Positions 23,102 through 36,131 of a DNA stretch of 64,000 bases are shown piece after piece. Numbering within the stretch: position 1 is the first letter of the stretch; every line of letters begins with the position of its first letter. This stretch comes from Linepithema humile (Eukaryota; Arthropoda; Insecta; Hymenoptera; Formicidae), in contig NC_090133.1 of NCBI RefSeq assembly GCF_040581485.1, positions 5,456,001-5,520,000 on the forward strand. The letters are read 5' to 3'. The position numbers and the translations under genes were made by a program. A model generated the notes under the pieces. That model saw only the letters and a program-made list of their open reading frames with translations, was not told the origin of the DNA and ran no database searches.

Positions 23102-23934
23102 TTTCAATCGAGAGCTTCTCGACATGTGTGGATCAAGATCCAAGAAAAAATAAAATTGCAAAACGTGCGTAAGCCAGTTTTAAATCGTTTGTAACATTTG
23201 AACTTAATTAAAGTTCTCAACAATATACCATTTTGTTATTTAAATAATTAATAAAACATATCGTCTAAAAATTTTTTGTTTCGTAGATCTCGAATTTTAG
23301 AATAACGGTCTTTAATTTTCCAGGAAGGACCCGAGCCTTTTTTATCTCTTTTCGCGAATGGCCTCGTGATCCCGCTTTCGGCACCGACGTCGCGTCGCCT
23401 GTTTCATTCATTGTCGTCCAGTGCATTGTGTGCACCGGGGGTGCACCCGTGGAGATACAAATGACGATGATACTCCCAGAGACCCGGGCTACCGGATTCG
23501 CACTTATCTGTGAGTGCGATCGTCGGCGGATGCGACGATACGGCGGGCGTCTTTTTATTTCGAAACGGGGAGGCCTCGGCAATTCCGGGACTTCCATGCG
23601 AAAAAAAAAGCGGAGGCGGCGTAACGTTTTTATTAGGGCAATTCACTGTAACCCACAAGTCGTCGCAACAGCAGGTCGATCCCCTTTCACTCGCGACTTC
23701 TTGCCCGAACCTTTTGCCAACAGCGCGCGATTCGACGAATCCCGCCAACTTTTTTGAATACACTCAAAGAATAAAATGTAACGATAAATATTAATAAATA
23801 ATAATAATTAATAAGATATGATTAAAATTCACGATCGTTTATCTTTCAGCTTGCGTGGCTTGTCGACGGTCCAGCTTGATCGTATGCTATTCCTTATTCC
23901 AAATCTTGTTTTATTCCATTCCAATAGTCTGAAT

Positions 23935-24960
23935 GTGTTTTGACATATGACTTTTTAAATAGTGCGGACAAAAAAAATTTTATACTTGTTTCACAAAAAG
24001 TACATTCCACAAAATCTTCATCTTGTTTCGCGTATTTTTATGTTGATATTTATAGGGTTTTAGCTCTTGTAAAGAATGATTTTTTGTGTGCTTCTTTATC
24101 GAGAATTTATCTGGTAGAGTTTCATGACATAAAATACATTCTATTTCTTCTTGTCTTGTGTACTTAAAATATTTCCACTGTTTGTTACTCGTACTTCTAA
24201 TCTCTTCAAACAGATAAATAATTCTATGCTCATTCTCTACGTGTTTCTTAAACTTTCTAATCTTGACATCTAATATTTCCTTTCTATTCAATTTCCGCAT
24301 TTTGCTCGAAAATCCGACACATTTGTATAATATTTCTTCAACCAGCTGTTCCTTTGAGTTTGAAATTTCCACGACAGAGTGTTTCATTCAGGTAACTATT
24401 ATTTGCCGATTTTTTTTATGTATTGTCCTGATGTGAACTTTGATGCGTCTAATTTAAGTTTTACACTTTTTGCTTCACAAAGCTTACATTTTGCAGAAAA
24501 ATCTCCAGCTTGTGTTACAAGGCCAAAGTTATTTTCTATAGAGTTCTAGATCTTGTTCAAAATGCTTTTCTACGTGATTGTTTAAGCTATTACTTGCTGT
24601 AACTTATCACATAAAATACATTTTGTTTTTCCTCGTTTTTGTTAATTTAAAGAATTCATTACTGCTGTTCGTCTCTTCATCTCGATGCGTTTCATGCACG
24701 TATTTCTTAAAATTACCGATCTGTGCGCATACACATTTGTTTGTGCAAAATACACGAATAGGGAAATAGAAGTGTAATTTTATAAGATCCTCTTAATTCT
24801 TAAACGATTCGTAGACGATTTTGTCTTGCAATACTAAAAAGATTCTTCAAACTCTTTAAATTTTTAATAGCTCTATCAGTTTTATAAGTAATAATATCCT
24901 TTTTAAAAGATGCCGATTCTATTTTGTCTATAATGCAAATACATTTTTCTGATTATCTTT
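23935..24960 (-). pseudogene. Decayed zinc-finger protein gene with tandem C2H2 / CxxC units
   Basis: On the minus strand a 136-codon open segment (23980-24387) contains a well-formed C2H2 finger, CILCHETLPDKFSIKKHTKNH, spaced C-x2-C-x12-H-x3-H (24076-24138). Downstream, in a shifted frame, CTFCETS begins a further finger with SHMSKH after another frame change. Upstream, around 24400-24770, a second unit shows the same order: FKKYVHETH, a CILCDK finger start, NNHVEKH after a 4-bp deletion, then DFSAKCKLCEAKS. A further open stretch at about 24790-24960 begins EKCICIIDKIESASF. Stops and frameshifts separate the pieces. I cannot name the parent gene; C2H2/BED-type fingers of this sort occur both in host regulators and in transposon-derived proteins. 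Confidence 0.55.
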
Positions 24961-26559
24961 TTTTATACGATGCTACGGTATTAAAAATTATAATTACACA
25001 ACTAATTAGACGTGTCAAGCCTCGTGCGAAAACGTCATTTTAATTATATTAGCGGACTTCGCATAAAAATGCTGAAAGTCAATGATAAGCGCATACGTGT
25101 GCATCATAATAGTTTCGATGCAACTGCACTTTTAGCGGACGCTTTAAGTGCGGCTCGCGGCTCTGGGAAGCGCTGTTGCGTTGCGTACACAGCGCGACCA
25201 GCGAGATGTCCTCAGGATAAACAGGCAGGCTTTGTTCTACGCTTATGAATAAAACATTCGATAACGCATCTTGGAACCATACCGTACGTATACACACACA
25301 CACGCACACAGCCATACATACATATCACTGCCAAGAATCCAGTTCGCGCCGTGTCTTGGCCCTTTTCCATCCTCTCGTGACATTTTGCTTTTGCTCATTG
25401 TTTTTCTCTCTGCGTGTGTCTTTTTGTCTCGCTCCACAAGAACAAGGTCTCGTCGCACGGAATACGATTGGCTTGTGAGAAAACGAACGACAGCGAACGA
25501 ACACGTCAAGAACGACATACATTTACGATTTCATTTATTATTCTTGCAAGTGCAAATAAAATATGCCGATAAAGTTAAAAAAGAATAACTTAAAATATAT
25601 CAATTTTTATATTGTTCCATCATTGTTCTATCATTATCTGTATATAAATAAATTTGAAAATTTTTGTATACATTGTAAAAATAAAGAGTACTGAAATAAT
25701 TTATGTTTAAATTAAAGAATAACAGATTTGGTAAAGGAAAAAGCATCCTAACATCGCATTGAGAGCTTTGCATTTTTGTAATAATTATTACAGTGGAACA
25801 CAAGTTGCAACCAGCGCATAGAGAGTTCCGAGAATACATTTTGCACGCTCGAGGGAAAGCGCGACTCCGGAGAAAATTCAAGACACGGCGTCGGTAGTTG
25901 CTCGCGAGAAACGGCAAAGCAGCAGAAGGCGGTTGTGTGTCGAGGGCGGTGGCGGCGGGGAGGATGGCAGCAGACTCTCGCGGAAGAAAGCCGAGCGCGT
26001 GTCTCAATGTCTCCCCGAAGGCGCGCCTCCGCAATTTGTGCCTTCATTCGCACAAAGCTCGCTCATAAAAGAGAAGTTAAAACTATGCCGTCGTTCTTAT
26101 TACTGCCTCGAGCCAAGCTCCACGAGTCTTGCCCCGTCTCGCTTCGCCTCGGCTCGTCCTGACCTAGCCACCCCCTTAGCCATCTCGATGTCTGCCTGCC
26201 ATCCTACTGCCGCTCTCTCCTTTCCCGTGCTCTCTCCCTCAGCGTAATGGAGCAAATATTTTCTTTCCGCTTACTTCCCGCGTGCGCCCGGCTTGATTAA
26301 ATAATTTATAATCCGGCGCGGAATGTCATTCCGGGCTCGGAGGTGGGCCGCGGCCCGGGTCCGCTTATCCCCGGCATCACGAGGTCGGTTAACCTCCGGC
26401 AGCTACCGAAATTCATAACGTTATACCGCGCGGGTGAGGCCCGCGCGCAGGACTAATTACATCTTGCCGCACCGGTAATCGGAGGATTGATCGGCCGCGG
26501 CGCGGCGCGTCGACAATTCCCGCGATCCACCGAATATTATTGTGGAAATTAACGATCGT

Positions 26560-26560
<1 letters not shown>

Positions 26561-26595
<35 letters not shown>
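26561..26595. repeat. (CT)n microsatellite
   Basis: A pure CT array of about 17 units running into a C-rich pyrimidine tract to about 26618. Confidence 0.9.
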
Positions 26596-26597
<2 letters not shown>

Positions 26598-29495
26598 CCT
26601 TCCCCTCTCTCTCCCTCTCGCCAATCACCGTCCCGCGTTCCTGCTCCCGCTGACGGACGGGGGATAACAACGCTACGGCATTGTTTGCGTTGCGATTAAT
26701 TTAGTTCGCCGCGATCTGTAATTATGCGCGTGATTGCATGTAACATCGCATCGGTCCATCAGAACCGTGCTGCATGTTGCAGCGCAGGTCAAGACCTACA
26801 ACAATTCGCGGTACATTTTTGATCGATGGATTAGAACGACGAAACTGTGGTAGTATATAATTGAAATAATTAAATGAGTTTATTTGAATTTTAAGGAATA
26901 TCCAAAATTTTGCTGAATAAATGCGTCTTAAAATAAATGCTGCCTCTCTATAAAATACATCGCGTTTCGCCGAAAAATTAATCAATTGTATATTTTTTGC
27001 GCAACTTATTTTGCACCGATCGGATTATAACATTCCATGTTATTTTACGCGGTGATAAAGAATAATACGGCAACGTGTTCTTGCACCGACACGACAAATA
27101 ACGAATGCGGCGCAAAACGGAGAACGGGAAACCGCACGACATATTTTAATCAAACTTCCTCAAAGTTTGCGTCACCCTTTCTCCAACAGAATCTTTTTCC
27201 CCCCTTAATTTTTACTTTCGCGTACACCGCCACGAGATATTTGACATATTTGAATTGCGGTGGCTAAGAATGTGCCCTTCGAATACTCGGGTTTTCGCGG
27301 TCGCTTTGAACTATTGTACATTCGCCTGTCCTTCTGCATTTCGATGCGCACGGAATTCTGTTTAATGTAATTTCGACCATTTTGACAATGCTCGTATATA
27401 GAACGAATGCTCGGATAGAACAACCGCTGCGTAAACGTTTCCATCCGCTATTCTCTAAATAATAAAAAGGATAAAAAACGATCACGTTAAGATTATTTAC
27501 TGACACCGTTATAAGCCTCCAGGTATTCTTATAAACAATAAAAGCCTACATTTATAGAAAAAATATTGTAACAATATGTACAACCATCGAACAATTAATA
27601 TAACACAAAAGCTAGAGTTATCAACTTTAATAAAAATACATATAGGTACAAAATGTTACTTTTTATGTTTGATACGGTAACTGAGTTCTTTCAAAGCAAT
27701 GAGGTAGAGTCAGACTAATTACTGTACAGTGAAAGCTTTATAGCGAACACGAACGCGAGTTTATATCGCGACGCAACAATGCCGATAAGTATGATTTATT
27801 TCGAGCGCGAACTAGATCGGACGCACGTAATTTCTGTGTTATATAAAAATTAGTTGGCGAGTCCAGATGTCTTTCATACGTTGCACGCAGGTTCGCGGGT
27901 TATTTATGGTCTGGTTACGATGAATCTGTCATACGTAATATACATCGCGTAGGTATGCATCGTTGCAATTGCACAGCGGCGTCGTGTCGTCATCAACAAT
28001 GGCTAGGGGGCACGCTTGATGTTGCACAAAAGAGTTTCACCGTGTTTTCGCAAAACATGCGCGTGCATCGGGAAAATGTGGAAACTGTTACTATTCATTT
28101 CTATTTCGTTCCATGAAAAAAGACCTTTGTCGCGCGTGTGAATTGCGATTTCTTGCGTGACCGCGTGTTATACTTTAATTCGCTTGATATCCCTTCTATT
28201 TCTTCATTACACGCTCTTAATATATTCGTTGTTACGCTTGAAACTTTGCAATCGTGAAAAATGCATTAAATGTAAGAAATAAAATCCGCCATCGATTTGT
28301 ATTTAATCAGTCCTTTGGTCAATCGTTCAATTAGAAAAGACGCTCATAAAGCTTAATTTACAAACAAATCATTAATTTTAACAGTTTATGAATAAACTAT
28401 TGTAATTCTAGTAGAATGTTATAGGAAAAATATAAAACTATTAATACCGTAATATTTTTACTAAAAAAATACTATCTTTTGAAATGGAATACAGAATACT
28501 TAGTTGAATAAAAATCCGAGTTTTTAAACATTCTATAAATAAAAAATATTAAAAATATTAAAAAGACTTAAAGTATGATAATTGTTTATATTAAAAATGA
28601 CTCTTTTTCCAAAGGAGAATCCAGAAATCTGTAATCTCTATTTGCGCTATTTTCGTTCAAATTCGATTTTCCTCGAATTCATGGTTATTAAAATCAACAG
28701 GAAACGCGTCGCGCCGGATGTGTGCGCGATGTACACGATATAACGGATCGTTTTCATTATCTCCCCACCCGCGGCCCTCTCGTCCAACGGCGGAATCGCA
28801 TCGATCAAACGTAGTTCACAGTGTGACTGCGACACGTCGTACTGACAAAGAATGATCGCGTTTCATCTCGGAGAGGCCACGTGTTAGTACGATTGCGCGA
28901 TTGCCTGGTTCTCAGACTTTCCCCGCCAGATTGTCTTGTTCCTTGAGAGAGATATTGGACCGTTAATCTTGATGTCCGCGGATGATATTTGTAACGCAGC
29001 GTTGCGCCACGCTCGGATCGCCCGCATGTAAAACGCGTGTATCGTCGCCATCGTGAATACGAATCGCAAGACCGTGTTGATTATCACAGAGTAAAAAGAT
29101 GACACTTTCGCGATTCATTATATGAGGTTTGTCCTATATCCTACATAAGCATTCTTCTGCAATTCCTTAACGTTATAGAAATTGAATATAAGTATTCCGC
29201 TTTAGTATTTATATTTTTACATTAATAACAATTAATTGTTTGAATTTATAATTGATATAAATAAATAGCGCAGAACAGCGCAGTAGAATATTTCGCGTAT
29301 TTGCGCACACGGAGATACCCCGGGAAAGGGTTAATTTACCACACCGGCCAGATCAACAAGCTCGGCAATTGGCTCTCTGTTTGGCCTTACGTCAGGCGCT
29401 ACCGCGTGTTTAGAAATCGATGAACTTTCGGAGCTGCCGTGGTCCAGAACTTTGCGGAAAACGCGCGGTTCGCGTGCGCTGTTTGCACTTCACAC

Positions 29496-29500
<5 letters not shown>

Positions 29501-29536
<36 letters not shown>
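29501..29536. repeat. (CT)n microsatellite
   Basis: A pure CT array of 18 units within a CpG-rich block. Confidence 0.9.
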
Positions 29537-29541
<5 letters not shown>

Positions 29542-31553
29542 GGAGAGGTCCTCCTGCCTCACCTCTTCGCCCCATCCCGCGGAGCGGTCTTCTCTTAGCT
29601 TTATATAATTGCGGGCTTTCATATTTGATGTTACAGCGAGCACCGAGCGCGAGCGTAGTTAGTTGCAGCTAGTTTACCCTGGCTTACACACATGGGCTGT
29701 TTCTAGCATTTCGAAGCAGCACGCGGGCTCGACCAGGTATGTGGCGACCTGCAAACAACGACCTCTTGTTTGAAGACGGGATTTGCTGCGGCGTTATTCT
29801 CGGATTTGCGGAGAGAAGCGGGATGTTTGGCGCCGCCGGTTGCACCGCGCCTGAATTTTTGAACGCCCGCGCGACCAGAGCTCCCTTCTGCATAAAGGGC
29901 GAGGGATAAGAACGCAAACAGAATCTTGTCCGTTGATGAAATTACGCGTACCTCGAAACCTCTTACAATTGAAACTCGTATTTTTTAATTTATCACACTT
30001 TGATACGTATGTCGAAATTATGTAAAATGCGAGAAAGATTCTCGCGTAAAATATGTTTGAACATTATCTCTTTCGCTTCAATCAAGCGCATAAGAATCAT
30101 TTAAAATCATAAGTAATTTCTTCTCAGAAATTCACCCGTCCTTTTCGTGCCCTCTTGTGAGAAACCTACCTAGAATAACCTACATATTTGATCTTACATT
30201 CTGAGATTTGCGCTGTCAAATATTTGCGCCCGTGATACAAAGCTACGGAAGTAGAAAGAGAACTACGCGCATCATCAATTTTACCACGTTCCAATTAATA
30301 ATTGTATCGTAATTTGCAATTGTCGCAGAAAAACGTAAAAAGATCCACAATTTTGCGTTTTTTTTTCAATTATTCAATTGTGACCATTGCTTTCCGCTTT
30401 TCTGTGTCGTGTAATATTGTTCGTTCGAGTTAAGAGATATAATAGAGTTGAACGAAATTTCAGAACATCGGCACGAGCGTCTTCGGCGCGTTTTAAGCGG
30501 CTGTAAACACGCCGGCATCCCGTCATAGATATGTATCCGTCGTGTTTTACGCACGTCCTTCGGTGCGCGTGAGTGCGTACTCTGTACTTGTTATATTCAA
30601 ATCCAGTTACTTGGCTAGTCCATGATTGTGCGTCGGCGAAAATATTCCAATATAGCTCTGTTCGGTCAATACATATATATATATTGCGATTCTATTACCG
30701 CATAATCCCACGACTACTGCACGATGCGCGCTGCTCTCGAGGATTCTCAGCACCTGTTCCGCCGCGATTGTGTAGGAAAAACTGCTTAAACAGTCCCATT
30801 TCTATGATTTCACGATCATAGAGGTGAACGAATATTATATCGAATGCGTTCTAGTTACTGAATAATGCAGCAGATAGCGATGTACATTGCTTAAAGTGAC
30901 ATAAAAAATTGTATAACCAGAATCCGACGATTTAGAAGAGATATAAGAGGAAATTGATAAAATTTTTAATTAAGGAGCGTTTCAGTAATTCTTTTTAACT
31001 GAAATTCTTAAAAAATATGTTTTTCTAGAAATGTAGTTTGAAAAGCAATTTATATTTGTATGTTACTTATAAAATAATTAATTTCTGAAACTGATAATTA
31101 TTTCAGTTTCGTGTTTATATTGAATTTATATATCGATTACGCAATAAGAATTGTTTTCAATTCAGAAATAATAACATATTTAATTACAAATATTAAATTG
31201 ATTAAGTATTTTACTCAGTGAGTCAATTTTCAAAGTAGATATTGTTATTGTTAGAAAAATCATATATTTTCAAAAATGTTTCGCACTAAGAAAATCGTTC
31301 TGTTGCTGGTATCTCCATCCGATAGAGAAGACGTTAAAGGCTCGCGGATAGTCTTCGCAGGCGCCCTGAAGGCGTAATATGACATTTAATTAAGAAACTT
31401 GGGTGAGCCTGTGCGCGCGCGTACACCGAGTGATATTTGAGGTAATTAAAAATGTATCCGTCGCGGTTCTTTGAGACAAGCCGTTTTCATTGCCGCACAA
31501 AGGAGCCTCCCGGGGCTAATCTCCATTTCTCCGCCTTCCATCCCGCGCGCACG

Positions 31554-31678
31554 GGGCCTCCTGCATCCTCTCTTCCTCCCTCCCTCCCACTCTTGCTCGC
31601 GCAAAATCCTCCTCATCGTTCCGGTCTCTTTCTCCCTTTCTCTCTCTCTCTCTTTCTCTCTCTCACTCTCTCTTGCCA
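31554..31678. repeat. Pyrimidine-rich tract
   Basis: CT/CCT-rich low-complexity DNA with a CTCTCT core around 31637-31672. A similar tract follows at about 31967-32030. Frames through both encode only Ser/Leu/Pro runs, so no gene is called. Confidence 0.7.
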
Positions 31679-34460
31679 GAATCCTCCTCGAAATTGCCGC
31701 GAGGGTGCTCGGCACAGAGAGTAAGGGGAGAGGATATCCCGGGCATGTCGGGGAACGTGGAAATTCTTTTAATCGTTTGATAATCTTGTTTAAACCTGTC
31801 GCCCCGCTCGTGCACCCTCTCCCACCCTCACCACCCCCTCTCTACGTTCCAGCCCTCCGGCCTGTTGGTTCACTTTGTTTGCACGGATTATGAACAGTCT
31901 CGAGAAAGGCGGTGAGGCCAGCACGCGGAATGAGAGCCGGGCGAGAGAGGCGGAAAGGCCTTTTGCTCCTCTATCTTTTTCTCTCTCTCTCCTCCCCCCC
32001 TCTCTCTCTTTCTCTTTCTCTCTTGCCAGGCATCAACCAGATTCCAGCTCCTGCAAAATTAAGCGATTCCCCCTCCCACCCCCAAACCTCGCCGGGTGCC
32101 TTCGCGCGCACCTGCATCAACGTAACTTTATCGGGGCACACCTACGCTACCTCCTCTGACGAAATCTGAAGTTTGAAATTATAAGGATCAGTAGGGCAAA
32201 GCAAAGCGTGATCAGACACGAAGATATAATCAGGCATTCCTCCCTCCGCTTTCGTAGTCATAGCAGTTTTATCTTCGATATTTTTTTTATACCATTATGA
32301 ATCTCTGGCATTTCTGACAATTTTAAAAATATTGCCACGGATCTTTGTGTGTTTCATGTTTGACTATAATCTACATTCTTTCTAACCATCTACCGATATG
32401 CTCATAAATGCCACTCACAAATGTTAAATTGCACCGAATGCAATTAATAAGTAAATTTATAACTTAATGTTTCATGTTCCGCTGGCGATAAAATTAATTT
32501 TACGTCAACGATGATTCAGTAGAAAGCAAAAACAATGACATTTAGTGTGACATATACTAATGTGCATAGGTCTGCACTCCCAAGGCGAGTTTCAACAAGC
32601 AGTTGAACGAGAAACAGAAGAAGATTAGCGTCGGCAGGAAGGACTACTCGTTTTTTCCAAGAAATCTAGGCCAAATGTCGCGCGTTACACACAACGAACT
32701 GCGCCGGGACGCATCGCGTCACGCCGGTATCTACTCATCTACTACCGTGGGCGGTGAATTTTGCGTCCCCTCTAGAGTTCTAGACTCGAGTCGCATACTA
32801 TCCGGGACAGGGACACTCGCGCGTGTCGCGATGTTCGATGGTAGATAGAAAGATGACACTGCCTTCCGTGGAAGCGAGGGCGATACGCCGCGCCGGCGAG
32901 CATAATACGCGCGATACACGCAGGAATGCACACACTCTCCGCTCTCATCTGCATAACATCGACAGACGCAGCCTCGACATGAATATTTACCGGTCGTTCA
33001 TAAGGTCCCGCTCGCGGCTCCGTCAACGCGAATCATCCGTTGCCATCGCGCGTCACAGTTATTAAATCAATAAAGCACGCTTAATAAACAATATATGTTT
33101 ATATTATCTCTACGTATATTGCCTGTACGTTATCCTTACTATGATTGGGTGAACTTTAAAAACTTTAATCACGAGAAATATTTGTGATAATGTATATATG
33201 TACTTAATACTTTAACATACTCGTCCTATTACATGTATCGATATTTAAGAAAATAAAAAAATAGAATCCGCAAATTGAGCTTCCAAGTAAATTTAATCCG
33301 CCACTGATTTATTATATTCGACGCGCGCGCGATATGTTACATACATATACATTCTCGCATGTTCCCACGCTACGGACCGATATGTATCGCCACCGAATGA
33401 TCGATGCAGGATTGTCGTGTCGAGTCGCCCGGCAATAATCCCGATGACGCTACGACGGATCGACGAATGGCATGCGAATGGGTCGGGGCGAAAAGCAAAA
33501 TTACGCGGCAAAAGTGAAAGAGAGAAAGAAGGAGAGCGCGGGAGAGCGAGAGAGACGAGTCTCCGCACCGTGGCAACTAATTTAATAAAACCGTGACTCG
33601 GTCGTTGCACGGGTCGGTAGTCGCGGCAAGCAAATGGCAGGGGGAGGACGGGAGGAAAGGGGGACAGGAGAAGGGAGGACTGGAACGCGCGAGGGGAGAA
33701 TTTTTCATATGCTTACTTGCACAGAAATAATGAGCTTGTCCATAAATAAAGAATAGAAGCCGCTCGCGGCGAATGGGTAATGAAGTCTCTCGTGGATAAT
33801 TGTTATCGTTGGAAAACGTTGTTGCCAGCCTCGCGTTTTCCACGACGAAGCGCGATGCCGGTGAAAATAAAGCAGCACGTCGCTGCCCGCTGCCTCAGCG
33901 GCGCGTCCATCCCTCTCACTCTCTCTTCTTTCGCTCTTCCGGAATTTTGCGCGCGTTCTAAAGAAAAGAAAAATTAATATCGCATTACGGTACATATACC
34001 GTGCTATCACGTTGCACAATGCACCGAAATGCGCTTCCTTCTTGTCGTTATTCAACAGTTTTTCGTGGATGGACTTGAATAATTTTCTTACTTTAGATTT
34101 CTCCTGCTGTTATACCGAGCGTTTCGATTAAATGCGAAATTATAAAATTACAAATTGTTAGTCAAACGATAAAGACCCCGACTTTTTCTGTCAACTGCTT
34201 TTCGTCGTTAGTGTAAATGTAAGCGAAAGTTCAACAGAGCGAACGCGCTTTGCTGGATCCGTCACTTTGAGCCGACACATCCGCGACGAGTAAATAATTT
34301 TTGTTTTTCCTCTAACGCAGACCGCGTAAATGCTCTTTGGAGTTGCACGGAGAGTTTGCTGTGTATCGTCGACTATCGACACACATATCGCGCAGTGTAT
34401 ATAAGAGCGTGCGCGCGCGCGTACACGAAGCTTTTTAATTAAACGTAACGCGAGGGTGGT

Positions 34461-34541
34461 GCAGCCTGCGCCTCTGTCTTTCTCTCTCTCCCCCTCTCTC
34501 TCTCTCTCTCTTTCCCTTTCTCTCGTTCTCTCCGCTTCAGG
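34461..34541. repeat. Pyrimidine-rich tract
   Basis: About 80 bases of C and T, mostly CTCTCT, lying 40 bp beyond an alternating GCGCGCGCGC run at about 34411-34423. Confidence 0.7.
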
Positions 34542-35991
34542 AGTTCAAAGTCGAGCCTCGGGAAGTCAATATCAAATACCTCCGAGCTAGACGGAGTGGC
34601 TGTGCGAGAGCGGTAAGCACATCGAGCACAGGCGGTAGCAGCAGAGACAACCCTCTGATACGATCTAACAACGTGGATCTTTGGCTGACTGCTGTCTCTC
34701 ACATCCTGCATGTACAGGTTGTCTCAGAGCAAGCCTCCCGTCATCTATTATCTAGGATATTTTCTTACTTTCTAGTTTATTTAGAATTTGTCGAGTCAAA
34801 TTGAAATCGATTGGAGTTCGAATACTTGACGACTCTGAGCTACTAAGAAATTTTTTGACTGTACAAAATTGTTTTTTATCTGCATACAAGAATAATATTG
34901 TCGTATGTAAAATTGTCACTTCATGATGCAACATAGATTGCTATTTATTCGGTAATTGAAAATTATTTCAATCGACTTATATTTTTGTATTCTTTAATCA
35001 ATGTAAGATAAAATGCGATCACATCAAAAATCAATTTAATGTGGAAAAAATTCGGAAAAATTTACTATATTTATCGCAAGTTTTTAATTTTCAACATTAA
35101 ATATTTTTATAAATAATCCTCAAGATTTTTCATAAAGTCTATTTAAAGATAAATAAAGAACAAAATGTTTTTATTAGATAATAATTTTTGAAATAAAACT
35201 ATGAGTCTGTTACTATTCTTAAAGAATAATTCAAATTGGTTAAAGAATGTTTAGATAAAAATAGTCTGCGACATCCTGTATTATTTCTCTCTTTCTCCCT
35301 CACTTCCGTTCTTCCTCTGTCTGCTTCTATTCTCTCGCTTTCTCCACTTATCCACCTACATCCGTTCCCTCCATCCAACCCTACGTTACGAGTTTCTGCA
35401 CGTACGTAAACTCGACGCTTCTACCAGAAGTCCTGGGAAGAGAAGAGATCCTCTTTCTCTCCGCTGTGGTACACATAAATCGGACGGGGGACCCTCTCGT
35501 GTCGCTATTTCAGCGACCTCGTGCCGACCCTATCGAAGAAGGGCAACGTGATAATGGTTACGGCCGCGCAACACGATTCCCGCTTCCCGACGTGTCCGAG
35601 CACACGTGAGACCCGACAGAGGGTTTCTTTTTTCTATCATCCGATGTCCAGGCAAGGAGAGAGGAAGAGAAAGCATTATATGGGAAAATGATTTGTGCTG
35701 ATTTTAATTTTTTTCTACTTGAAAACTTAATTTCGCCTGATAACGCCATTTCTTTGTTTTTTACACGACGAAACATGCCCGTATGATTGTCAGTTATTCA
35801 TTTGTTGAATTAAATTTCCACGTGCGATTAAATGTTTGCGGATTGCTCACTAATGTAAAACTAACACGAATTTATCATCGCACAAGAATCGGTTGGCGAT
35901 TACTTCGTCTCATCTCCATTTTTTCATAATTTTCTTCGCGAGCGCAAAGAAGTCTATTTATCGCGAAACACGTACGCGTATATACACTTAC

Positions 35992-36131
35992 GTGCGGATG
36001 CAGTTTCACCGATTGCGCGATTGCGTTTAACGGCAATGCGGCAATGCGGAAATTGCTTTTTCTCCTCGCCTCGACGACGTGATCGGGCATAATTGTGGGA
36101 TTAAGCAACGACTCCGCGCAATCGTCAGCCA
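35992..36131 (-). other. Candidate internal exon, 140 bp
   Basis: On the minus strand the segment is bounded by GCATTCAG (a weak pyrimidine tract) and a strong GTAAGT donor (complement of 35986-35991). The frame with two leftover bases is open for 46 codons, starting ADDCAESLLNPTIMPDHVVE, and ends in phase 0 at the donor. The amino-acid composition looks protein-like, but I recognise no domain. The weak acceptor keeps confidence low. Confidence 0.2.

Larger units (their letters stand above)
20709..23172 (+). pseudogene. ADAMTS-like M12B zinc metalloprotease, right (+) copy, four exons, broken by an in-frame stop
   Basis: This would encode a secreted zinc endopeptidase of the M12B (reprolysin/ADAMTS) family. 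Four exons with GT/AG junctions in matching phase are visible: about 20709-20888, 20981-21702, 22074-22450 and 22509-23101. In order they give the end of the propeptide, the catalytic domain ending in HEISHL, the third zinc-binding histidine followed by aspartate in the next exon (HExxHxxxxxHD pattern), an ADAMTS disintegrin-like/cysteine-rich module, a thrombospondin-1-like segment starting NWSEWKEGTC, and a cysteine-rich tail. The stop is TAA at 23099-23101, with AATAAA at 23149-23154. A TAA at 22129-22131, 13 codons after the third histidine, interrupts the frame; the inverted copy has a glutamate codon there. No signal peptide is visible, so upstream exons are missing or lie elsewhere. The family is secure. 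Pseudogene status depends on the stop being real. Confidence 0.75.
18520..23225. repeat. Large inverted duplication: arms about 18520-20600 and 21640-23225, spacer about 1 kb
   Basis: The two arms align in inverted orientation across exons, introns and 3' flank. Exonic identity is very high: about 28 differences in 549 bp of the last exon. Intron identity is lower but clear, for example the shared block around ATAACTCTATTAATAAATT and the one around ATATAATAATCAAG. The 3' flank matches to roughly 120 bp past the stop codons. The left arm carries about 500 bp more intron (roughly 19880-20300 plus an A+T-rich repeat). The spacer holds the propeptide and most catalytic coding sequence of the + copy, so the left arm is the truncated one. 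Outer limits are approximate because I aligned by eye. Confidence 0.75.

Noticed and set aside
31340..31402. Possible + strand exon between an AG at about 31360 and GTGAGC at about 31403
   Set aside because: All three frames contain stops and the pyrimidine tract is poor.
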